Shown: piece after piece, positions 16,834 to 24,710 of the stretch
Position numbering within the stretch: the first letter of the stretch is position 1
Layout: the number at the start of each line of letters is the position of its first letter
Assembly (NCBI GenBank): GCA_009885545.1
Contig: VFKM01000017.1
Coordinates: 1-38,224 of the forward strand
Length of the DNA: 38,224 nt
Direction of reading: 5' to 3'
From: Flavobacteriales bacterium
GTDB taxonomy: Bacteria > Bacteroidota > Bacteroidia > Flavobacteriales_D > Crocinitomicaceae
Translations under genes and position numbers: made by a program
Notes under the pieces: generated by a model
What the model was told of the DNA's origin: nothing
Seen by the model: only the letters and a program-made list of their open reading frames with translations
Databases searched by the model: none

Positions 16834-18117
16834 ATGAAACTACTTACACTGCTAACTATCGTTACAAATTCAATTGTTTTTGGACAGAATTACACCTCTT
16901 ATTTTTCTGGAAGTCTTATTAACATTGCAACATCTCCAAAAGGTGGAGTTTGTTTAATGGGTGGAGCATCTGAGCACGATGAAGCGATGAAGTGGTTTTT
17001 GCAACAAGCTGATGGTGGGGACGTTTTGGTATTAAGAGCAACAGGTTCGGATGGTTATAACGATTATATGCTGAATCAATTGGGGGTTACAATAAATTCG
17101 GTTGAAACAATTGTGTGTAATAATGTCAATGCTTCACAAGAGGCCTATTTACAACAAAAAATAAATCAAGCAGAAGCTATTTGGTTTGCTGGTGGAGATC
17201 AATGGACTTATGTTTCTTATTGGAGAAATACCCCAGTGGATAGTTTGGTGAATAAGGCAATTGCAGAAAGAAATGTTGTGGTTGGAGGCACAAGTGCTGG
17301 AATGGTAATTATGGGGAAATATTATTTTTCAGCGGAAAATGGCACGGTAACAAGTGCACAAGCACTGGCAAATCCATATAATTCTTTAATGACAGTCAGT
17401 AACGAACCATTCATTGTTAACGAACATCTATCAAATGTAATTACGGATACACATTACGATAGTCCTGACAGAAAAGGCAGACACGTTACTTTTTTAAGTA
17501 GAATCATGCAAGATTATCAAGCTGTCGGAAAAGGAATTGCTTGTGACGAATATACAGCCGTTTGTATTGACACATTGGGTTTTTGTAAAATATACGGCGA
17601 TTATCCAACTTATGACGAAGATGTTTATTTCATTCAACCAAACTGTGAATTATCTGATTTAATGCCAGAAACATGTGTTGCTTCAACTCCTTTAACATGG
17701 AACAGAGGAGGTCAAGCATTGAAGGTATATCACGCAAAAGGTACAACGTTTGGGACACAAACATTCAACCTAACAGATTGGACAACTGGAACTGGAGGCG
17801 TTTGGGAATATTGGTATGTGGAAAATGGGGTACTCACTCAAACTGCTGGAACAGTAATTAATTGTGGGTTAGCAACAATTTTGGATACTGAAGAAAGTAT
17901 GATTTCAATTTATCCAAATCCTGTTTCGGGTAATGAAATTACAATAGAGGGATTGTCTCAGTTCAATTGGATTATCACTGATCTGCAAGGAAAAGAATAT
18001 TCAACACCATCAATTGGCAATCAAATTGATGTTTCAAAGTTATCAAATGGAGTTTATTTGATTAGAATTGAGACTGAATTAGGGAATACTATTGTGAAAA
18101 GAATAGTTAAGAATTGA
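16834..18117 (+). CDS. Secreted cyanophycinase-like peptidase (family S51) with T9SS type A sorting domain
   Basis: 427 residues. A signal peptide is cleaved before Gln (VFG-Q). The S51 domain spans about 35-280: GGVCLMGG start, FAGGDQ at 118-122, and the nucleophile elbow GGTSAGM with Ser154. Related enzymes cleave cyanophycin (CphB) or Asp-containing peptides. The C-terminal about 75 residues form a T9SS type A domain (ISIYPNPVSGNEITIEG, ITDLQGKEY, SNGVYLIRIETELGNTIVKR), so it should be secreted through the outer membrane. It is the last gene of the pheS-ytxJ-cyclase group (10-bp gap) and is followed by a weak terminator. The substrate is not known. Confidence 0.88.
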   Translation: MKLLTLLTIVTNSIVFGQNYTSYFSGSLINIATSPKGGVCLMGGASEHDEAMKWFLQQADGGDVLVLRATGSDGYNDYMLNQLGVTINSVETIVCNNVNASQEAYLQQKINQAEAIWFAGGDQWTYVSYWRNTPVDSLVNKAIAERNVVVGGTSAGMVIMGKYYFSAENGTVTSAQALANPYNSLMTVSNEPFIVNEHLSNVITDTHYDSPDRKGRHVTFLSRIMQDYQAVGKGIACDEYTAVCIDTLGFCKIYGDYPTYDEDVYFIQPNCELSDLMPETCVASTPLTWNRGGQALKVYHAKGTTFGTQTFNLTDWTTGTGGVWEYWYVENGVLTQTAGTVINCGLATILDTEESMISIYPNPVSGNEITIEGLSQFNWIITDLQGKEYSTPSIGNQIDVSKLSNGVYLIRIETELGNTIVKRIVKN

Positions 18118-18193
18118 AATTCGTCATTCTTCCTATAACAAGATAAATTTAGTACATCACATTACTTGTGATTAGTGATTCGACTCTAATAAT

Positions 18194-18227
18194 TCCACGA
18201 AATCCTTGTAAACAGTGGAGTTTTTTT
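18194..18227 (+). terminator. Probable rho-independent terminator after the S51 peptidase gene
   Basis: TCCAC (18194-18198) pairs with GTGGA (18215-18219) across a 16-nt loop and is followed by G and seven T. The stem is short, so confidence is moderate. Confidence 0.5.
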
Positions 18228-18251
18228 AATTTTTCATTGTGTTAAAATTGT

Positions 18252-18826
18252 TCGACGGCGAGAGCGACGAACATGACGGCAAGAGCAACGGACGCGACGG
18301 CAAGACCGACGACAACGACGGCGAGAGCGACGGACACGCCGTTCATACCTGCAGGTCAAAACGTGAAGTGCTACGCGTGCAACGGCGCATTCGTCGGGCA
18401 ATACGGCACTTGCTACGATTGTCACCGCAGGAGCGTCGCTTACCACGTGGACAACGTCGTCTATGCCGTGATACCCTGCAGCATTGAACGTGCTAAGCGT
18501 CGCATTAAACGGTGCGACCTGCAGGTATATTCCTCGTTCACTTTTAAGAATCTTTTAACCGATTTTCACTTTTCATAGTCATTTCAGACTTTCTCTTGAC
18601 CATTTTGGGATTATTGAGGACCACTTCGCACGATTCATGTGTCACGTTATAATAATCCTCAATCACTTTTAAGATGTTGTTGATCAATTTTCATTTTGCG
18701 TCGAGCTATTTTACTTTTTTGTGGAGCAATTCACGTATTTTCTCGGTCATTTTAAAAGAATTGCTTTCTAAATGATTGGTTGCGTTGAGCACTTTGAGTG
18801 ATTCCTCGAGCGCTTTCAAAAGTTAA
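18252..18826. repeat. Degenerate tandem repeat with a 21-bp period and a GC-rich core
   Basis: This fills most of an 888-bp gap (18118-19005) without a credible gene. Four clear 21-bp units lie at 18253-18336 (each close to CGACGGCGAGAGCGACGRAC). The phase continues through eight degenerate units at 18358-18526 that keep ACGKS near position 4 and a CTACG/CGTCG-like block near position 14. It then continues through about 14 AT-rich units (18534-18826) of the type TYGAGCAMTTTT. Small phase shifts occur near 18357, 18484 and 18595. 18252-18526 is strikingly GC-rich against AT-rich surroundings. Codon-aligned reading on the minus strand gives heptads such as VALAVMF, VALHVLT, ESLKVLN and ILKVIED, with frameshifts and several stops. 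It may be a decayed heptad-repeat gene or a non-coding repeat. The remaining part of the gap (18827-19005) shows nothing I can name. Confidence 0.7.
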
Positions 18827-19005
18827 TTAAATTCTCAAATGATGACTTTTGTATGCGATATGCCATCATATCCATGTCAACATTGTTATTTTATTTCAAT
18901 AGTCATCTTTTGATACTTTTTTAATCCATTACAATAAGAACAAGATAATACTCGTTTTATTCGTCTATATTGCAAAGTTGAAATACTTATCAATTACTAC
19001 ACTAT

Positions 19006-20751
19006 ATGAAAATAGCCTTTTTAGTACTTGCCTTTTTACACTCGATCAATGTCTTTTCCCAGATTACGCTGATTCCCGATCCAAACTTTGAACAAACCTT
19101 AATCGATCTTGGCTATGATACAGGTTCTCCGGATGGTCAGGTGCAAACTGCAAGCATTGACACTGTGACATCACTGAATCTGGCTAACGATCAAATCTAT
19201 GATTTAACAGGAATAGAAGATTTTACATCATTGACAGTATTTGATTGCACTTCAAACCCCATCATTGATTTGGATCTCTCGCAAAATTTGGCTTTGTCAG
19301 TATTAAAATGCCAAAACAATTTTCAGCTGACAACGATCAACCTAACGCAAAATAGCGCATTGACAGAACTTATTTGTTATTACAATCAGCAGCTAAGCAG
19401 TTTGGATTTAACCCAAAACACTTCTTTGATAAAACTGTATTGCTATAGCAATCCCCTGCTTTCCAGTCTGGATTTAACTCAAAATACTTCTTTGGAAGAA
19501 TTAAATTGTTACAACAATCCAATGCTTGGAAGTTTAAATCTTACCCAAAATACAGCCTTGGAAATTCTAAATTGTTCCGGTAATTCTTTAAATGTTCTGG
19601 ACCTTACAAATAATATCAACTTGAAGGAATTAAACTGCTGCGTTAATTCACTTACAGCATTGGACCTGTCCCAAAACACACAATTGGAAACTGTAGATTG
19701 CAACCGGAACTTTTTAACTACGCTGGATTTCGCCCAAAATACGATCCTCACAAAAATCATTTGCTGGGAAAATCTGTTAACGAATCTGGATTTAACAAAT
19801 AACACTTTACTAACGGAACTCTCATGTTATAACAATAATTTAAATTTTATAGATGTGAGCCAGAATATCCTTTTGGTTAAATTGTACTGCATGGGTAATA
19901 ATTTAACGAATTTAGATGTTGCTCAAAATGTTGCTCTTTTGGATTTGGCCTGTTCCGAGAATTTACTTACTGATCTTGATCTGTCTCAAAACAGTATGTT
20001 GCAGTCACTTTCATGTGGAAACAATCCTTTGGGGAATTTGGACTTAACCCAAAATATGCAATTAACACAATTATTCTGTATCGGTGATGAACTTACGTCA
20101 CTTGATATAACAAACAACCCCGCTTTAATTATCTTAGATTGTATTAATAACCAGCTTATAAATATTAATCTCGATAACAACATTGATTTAGAGAATATTT
20201 ACTGCGGTGGAAATTACCTAACTGTATTGGACGTTTCCAATAATATAAATTTACAATACTTAAATTGTACTAATAACCAATTAACAAATTTGGATGTACA
20301 AAACTGTATTGCACTGAAGATATTAAACTGCTCTTTTAATGAGTTGACAGAATTAGATGTACAAAACTGTCATATACTTAGGGAATTGTATTGCACAAAT
20401 AATCAATTGACCTGCCTGAATGTAAAGAATGGAATCAACAGTTCTCCAATGTCTTTAAACGCAACCAATAACCCGACGTTAACCTGCATTGAAGTGGATA
20501 ATGCTGAATGGTCAAATACCTATTGGATGCCGAATGGTATGCAGGTTGGGTATGTAGATGCACAATCTTCTTTTAGCACCGATTGTGCGAATGAATGCAG
20601 TGTAGGTTTAGCTGAGCTGTTTTCGTCAGAAAACAAAAAGATAGTTAAAATTACCGATATGATGGGTAGGGAAATACCTCTAGCGAAAAACGTGGTAATG
20701 ATCTATTTTTATCAAGACGGAACGTCAAAAAAAGTCTTTGAATTTGAATGA
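19006..20751 (+). CDS. Secreted leucine-rich-repeat protein with short T9SS-type C-terminal domain
   Basis: 581 residues. A signal peptide is cleaved before Gln (VFS-Q), followed by the LRR-cap-like start ITLIPDPNFEQTLIDLGYD. Residues of about 50-490 form about twenty tandem repeats of 21 residues: L-x-x-L-x-C-x-x-N-x-L-x-x-L-D-L-T-x-N. The Cys position is conserved in nearly every repeat, forming a cysteine ladder along the solenoid. The C-terminal about 40 residues (KIVKITDMMGREIPL... IYFYQDGTSKKVFE) resemble the compact T9SS sorting domains of marine flavobacterial proteins. Expected to be surface-exposed or secreted and to bind a protein or glycan ligand. It is monocistronic and converges on ftsE with a 24-bp gap. 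Ligand unknown. Confidence 0.85.
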   Translation: MKIAFLVLAFLHSINVFSQITLIPDPNFEQTLIDLGYDTGSPDGQVQTASIDTVTSLNLANDQIYDLTGIEDFTSLTVFDCTSNPIIDLDLSQNLALSVLKCQNNFQLTTINLTQNSALTELICYYNQQLSSLDLTQNTSLIKLYCYSNPLLSSLDLTQNTSLEELNCYNNPMLGSLNLTQNTALEILNCSGNSLNVLDLTNNINLKELNCCVNSLTALDLSQNTQLETVDCNRNFLTTLDFAQNTILTKIICWENLLTNLDLTNNTLLTELSCYNNNLNFIDVSQNILLVKLYCMGNNLTNLDVAQNVALLDLACSENLLTDLDLSQNSMLQSLSCGNNPLGNLDLTQNMQLTQLFCIGDELTSLDITNNPALIILDCINNQLININLDNNIDLENIYCGGNYLTVLDVSNNINLQYLNCTNNQLTNLDVQNCIALKILNCSFNELTELDVQNCHILRELYCTNNQLTCLNVKNGINSSPMSLNATNNPTLTCIEVDNAEWSNTYWMPNGMQVGYVDAQSSFSTDCANECSVGLAELFSSENKKIVKITDMMGREIPLAKNVVMIYFYQDGTSKKVFEFE

Positions 20752-20775
20752 GCTAATATTTGATGAATCCACCTA

Positions 20776-21489
20776 CTATTTCGCTTCAAATGTCGTAAAT
20801 GGATTAAAACGATCCATCGTATTTACTTCCTTGATTTGTTTGTTTTCAACTCGCGCAACGCGTCCAGGAAATTTCTCCACCATTGTCATATCATGCGTTG
20901 CCATTAAAACAGCCGTTTTTTCTTCTTTCGCTATAGCGATCAATAAGCGCATAATTTCTTCTGATGTTTCAGGATCTAGGTTTCCTGTTGGTTCATCTGC
21001 TAAAATTAATTCTGGACGATTTAACAATGCACGAGCTATTGAAACTCTTTGTTGCTCACCACCAGATAAAGCGTGAGGCATTGAATTAATTTTTTGCTCA
21101 ACACCTACCAATTGTAAAACGTCTTTTGCACGTTTCTCCATTAATTCCTTGTCTTTCCAGCCCGTAGCGCCTAAAACAAACAGCAAGTTTTGTAAAACAG
21201 TACGATCCATCAACAGCTGAAAATCTTGAAATACAATACCTATCTTTCTACGTAGTAACGGAATTTCTCGTTTTTTTAAACCTTTCAAATCAAAACCCGC
21301 AATACTTCCTTCCCCCTCAGTCAACAAAAGCTCTCCGTAAATCGTCTTTAGCAAACTACTTTTCCCACTTCCTGTTTTTCCGATGAGGTAAACAAACTCG
21401 TTATTATCTAGTTCGAACTGAACGTTTTCTAGCACAAGCGCTTGTTGTTGGTAGATATTAGCGTTTCTTATTTGTATGATTTTTCCCAC
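20776..21489 (-). CDS. ftsE: Cell-division ABC-transporter ATP-binding protein FtsE
   Basis: 237 residues. Walker A is GKTGSGKS (37-44), the Q-loop is VFQDFQLL, the ABC signature is LSGGEQQR (141-148), Walker B is LILADEP (161-167), and the switch His lies in MATHD. The R-I-G-x-V-F-Q-D-F-x-L-L and E-x-T-A-V-L-M-A-T-H-D blocks are characteristic of FtsE. FtsE works with FtsX, which is not in this window, to control peptidoglycan hydrolases at the septum in the inner membrane. It sits alone between the LRR gene and the TPR gene, so ftsX must be elsewhere, as is common in Bacteroidota. A C-terminal extension of about 15 residues is present. Confidence 0.88.
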   Translation of the reverse strand: MGKIIQIRNANIYQQQALVLENVQFELDNNEFVYLIGKTGSGKSSLLKTIYGELLLTEGEGSIAGFDLKGLKKREIPLLRRKIGIVFQDFQLLMDRTVLQNLLFVLGATGWKDKELMEKRAKDVLQLVGVEQKINSMPHALSGGEQQRVSIARALLNRPELILADEPTGNLDPETSEEIMRLLIAIAKEEKTAVLMATHDMTMVEKFPGRVARVENKQIKEVNTMDRFNPFTTFEAK

Positions 21490-21645
21490 GAGACAAATTA
21501 TTTATTGTAAAGGTCGATAATTCCCGCAAATGACTTTGACGGTTCCTTATAATAATCTTAACAGATTCACGTTTAAAACTTTTGTAAGCCCTCTCCCAAC
21601 GGGACGCTATGTCCCTTAATTTTACTCGATTAAAAGCAACGTGTT

Positions 21646-24600
21646 ATGAATAAGTTCCTGGTCGCCATATTAGTGTCCCTACATTATTTCTCCTATTCCC
21701 AAACTTCGGAGAAATATAATAGTGAGTACGAAAATTATTACCGTGGAGAAGAGTTGTTTGCCAAAGAGCAGTACGCCGCTGCTAGAATAGAATTCAGAAA
21801 TTTTATAACAGATTTCACAAAGAAAAACGATCCAATTTATGTGAAAGCACTTTATTATGAAGGGCTCTCCGCTCTGGAATTATTTAACAATGATGCAATA
21901 CCCTTATTAGAAGATTTTAATCGAAATTATCCTGAAAGCATTTTTAAAAATGAGATTCATTACAGATTAGGAAAATATTTTTACCAAAAGAAGGATTTTA
22001 AGGAAGCGTTGGTTTGGTTTAATCAAATTAAAATTCAAGATGTTGAGCAAGAGAATAAAGAAGAATATTACTTCAAAGTAGGGTATTCAAATTTTCAAGA
22101 ACAGAACTTTGTTGCAGCAAGAAGCGCTTTTCATGAAGTAAAAGATGGCGTGTCACAATATGCAACTCCTGGCTTATATTACTATTCGCACATTGCATAC
22201 ATGGATAAATCCTATCAAACAGCATTGGATGGATTCTTAAAACTTCAATCAGATGCTCAATTTGCTAGTGTTGTCCCTTATTATATTGCCCAAATTTATT
22301 ATTTGCAAGGAAAATATGATGAGGTAACGAAATTTGCCCCAAGCATAATGGACTCTGGAAACGTGGTCAATCAGAATGATTTGAATCATATAATTGGGGA
22401 TTCATATTACAGAACAAATAAATTTGATGAAGCAGTAAATTATTTAGAAAAATATAACGCTAAATCCAACACAACACGTGCAGATGATTATGAATTAGGA
22501 TTTGCTTATTATAAGAGTAAAAACTATGAGAAAGCAATAAAGTTATTTGATAAAGTTGCTCGTGAAAAGGACAACCTTGGTCAAGTAGCGTTTTATCACA
22601 TTGGAGAATCTTATTTAAAATTAGACAATCTAGTTTCTGCGCGATCTGCGTTTGATGCTGCGGCAGACATTGATGCAGATGTAAAGGTAGAAGAAGATGC
22701 TTTATTTAATTATGCGGTCTTATCTTATAAGCTTGATTTAAACCCTTACGATGAAGCCGTAATTGCATTAGAAGAATACTTGAATCGTTTTCCAACTTCA
22801 AAACGTGTCAATGATGTGAATCAATATTTGGTAAACGTTTACACTTCTACGAATAATTACGCAAAAGCTTTAGCTTCTTTGGACAAGCTGCCAAATAAAG
22901 ACGCAAAATTAAAAATGGCATATCAACTAGTTGCTTTTAATCAAGGTGTTGAAATGTTTCAAAAAGCTGATTTCCAAAAAGCAGTAAAATCTTTTGCGTT
23001 GGTTGATAAATATCCTGTTGATGCTGCTATTACAGGAAAAGCGAAATTTTGGACAGCAGATGCAAATTATCGTTTGAACAATATGGACTTGTCAATCAAG
23101 GGATATAAAGACTTTTTGTCTCTTCCAGCAACTCTTGCACCTGAATTAAAGGTAGACGCATATTACAATATAGGTTATGCGTATCTGAAAAAACAAGACA
23201 TTCCACAATCCATAGAGTCCTTCCGGATTTATTGCCAATCAAATGTAAAAGACAAAAATAAACTGGCAGACGCAAACATGCGAACGGCTGATGGTTATTA
23301 CATGACTTCTCAAAACGAAAACGCAATAAAGTATTATCAAGCAGTAGTATTATTGAAATCAGGATTTGAAGACCAAGCACTGTATTATATGGCAAAAGCA
23401 TATGGTTTTTCGGATAATGTGGATTTAAAAATCACTCATTTATTAGACATAATAAATAATTATAAAAACTCGAAATACACCATTTCATCAGTTTACGATG
23501 TTGCAATGAGTTATAAAGCAAAATCTGATTATGATAAAGCCTTGCGTTATTTTAATCAGATTGTTTCAGATTATCCTAGTTCAACGTTATTCGTAAATTC
23601 AAAAGTTGAAATTGCAGACATTTATTATAAGAAATGGGATTATCCCCAGGCAGAATTAAATTATAAACAAATCCTTACAGAATATGGTTCGGATAGAGAA
23701 GTTTGCGCAAAATGTGTAAGAGGCTTGGTTGATGTTTATGCAGCATTAAAACAACCAGAAAACGCAAGTCAATTGGCAAGTGAATATGCTTGTGCAAACA
23801 TCTCATTGGACGAACAGGAAGGATTATTTTTTAGCCCAGCTTTTGATGCCTATAAAGACAGTTCTTATATATCCGCGATTCCTCAATTTGTAAAGTATAT
23901 TGAGAAATTTCCTTCAGGACAATATTTATCTGAATCAAACTATTTCCTAGCAAACTCATATTATGCAACTGGGGATAAAGTAAAAGCAATTGAAACCTAT
24001 AAAATAGTTTTAGAAGAACAAAACAATTCATATACTGAATTTGCAGCATCACGTGTTTCGCAGTACTTGTATAACGAAGGAAAATATGAAGAGGCAATAC
24101 CTTACTATGATAGATTAGAAAAAATCAGCTCTAAACCAGCAACATTATTTAATGCAAAACTAGGGTTAATGCGCTGTAACTTCTTAATCGAAAACTGGAC
24201 AAATGCGGCAGTTTATGCAAAATCAGTAATTGGAAGCAGCCAAATCAACAATACGTTGAGATTGGAAGCTGAATATGCAAAAGGGATGTCTAATTTTTAT
24301 CTGAACAATTTCAATGAGGCGAAAGTAGCTTTGGAATGGATTGTTAAAAACACGACAACAGTTTGGGGCGCAGAAGCTAAATATTCATTAGCTGCAATAT
24401 GTTATAAACAGCAGGATTATGTAAAAGCGGATATAGAAATTCGAGCGTTGATTAAAATGAAACCAAGCTATAATTACTGGGTTGCAAAAGGATTAATATT
24501 ACAATCACGCGTGTTAATAGCTCAAGGAGATTTATTTCAAGCTGAGCAAACATTGAAGTCAGTTATTGATCATTACCCAGTTGAGGATGATGGAATAAAA

Positions 24601-24708
24601 TCGGAGGCGAATGAATTGTGGGATGAATTGATGCAGTTGAAAAATCAACCAAAATCAGTTGAAGAAGACGAGGAAACAATTATTGAAGTTAACGAAGAGG
24701 GAAATTAA
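21646..24708 (+). CDS. Large periplasmic TPR-repeat protein
   Basis: 1020 residues. A signal peptide is cleaved before Gln (SYS-Q). The whole mature protein is built of TPR and Sel1-like helix pairs (YYRGEELFAKEQYAAARIEF, YRLGKYFYQKKDFKEALVWF, YELGFAYYKSKNYEKAIKLF, VAMSYKAKSDYDKALRYF, NSYYATGDKVKAIETYK), about 20-25 units, ending in an acidic tail (EEDEETIIEVNEEGN). It is probably a long periplasmic solenoid scaffold. The gene is followed after only 2 bp by an outer-membrane barrel gene; this pairing, which I recall as recurrent in Flavobacteriales, suggests a joint role in envelope assembly. A small hairpin (GGGAC-GCTAT-GTCCC, 21601-21615) precedes the gene. Function not established. Confidence 0.85.
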   Translation: MNKFLVAILVSLHYFSYSQTSEKYNSEYENYYRGEELFAKEQYAAARIEFRNFITDFTKKNDPIYVKALYYEGLSALELFNNDAIPLLEDFNRNYPESIFKNEIHYRLGKYFYQKKDFKEALVWFNQIKIQDVEQENKEEYYFKVGYSNFQEQNFVAARSAFHEVKDGVSQYATPGLYYYSHIAYMDKSYQTALDGFLKLQSDAQFASVVPYYIAQIYYLQGKYDEVTKFAPSIMDSGNVVNQNDLNHIIGDSYYRTNKFDEAVNYLEKYNAKSNTTRADDYELGFAYYKSKNYEKAIKLFDKVAREKDNLGQVAFYHIGESYLKLDNLVSARSAFDAAADIDADVKVEEDALFNYAVLSYKLDLNPYDEAVIALEEYLNRFPTSKRVNDVNQYLVNVYTSTNNYAKALASLDKLPNKDAKLKMAYQLVAFNQGVEMFQKADFQKAVKSFALVDKYPVDAAITGKAKFWTADANYRLNNMDLSIKGYKDFLSLPATLAPELKVDAYYNIGYAYLKKQDIPQSIESFRIYCQSNVKDKNKLADANMRTADGYYMTSQNENAIKYYQAVVLLKSGFEDQALYYMAKAYGFSDNVDLKITHLLDIINNYKNSKYTISSVYDVAMSYKAKSDYDKALRYFNQIVSDYPSSTLFVNSKVEIADIYYKKWDYPQAELNYKQILTEYGSDREVCAKCVRGLVDVYAALKQPENASQLASEYACANISLDEQEGLFFSPAFDAYKDSSYISAIPQFVKYIEKFPSGQYLSESNYFLANSYYATGDKVKAIETYKIVLEEQNNSYTEFAASRVSQYLYNEGKYEEAIPYYDRLEKISSKPATLFNAKLGLMRCNFLIENWTNAAVYAKSVIGSSQINNTLRLEAEYAKGMSNFYLNNFNEAKVALEWIVKNTTTVWGAEAKYSLAAICYKQQDYVKADIEIRALIKMKPSYNYWVAKGLILQSRVLIAQGDLFQAEQTLKSVIDHYPVEDDGIKSEANELWDELMQLKNQPKSVEEDEETIIEVNEEGN

Positions 24709-24710
24709 TT

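Noticed and set aside
18347-18526. ACCTGCAGGT direct repeats as ends of a mobile element
   Set aside because: Their 170-bp spacing fits the underlying repeat period (eight units plus small indels), and CTGCAG recurs in another unit. No transposase or target-site duplication is seen.
18234-18578. Overlapping ORFs on both strands in the GC-rich segment (for example 18239-18487, 18273-18578 plus; 18234-18446 minus), including a CxxC...CxxC zinc-ribbon-like stretch
   Set aside because: Stop-poor frames are expected in GC-rich repeats, heptad patterns appear in every frame of a 21-bp repeat, and none has a credible start or family match. The paired Cys motifs follow the repeat period.
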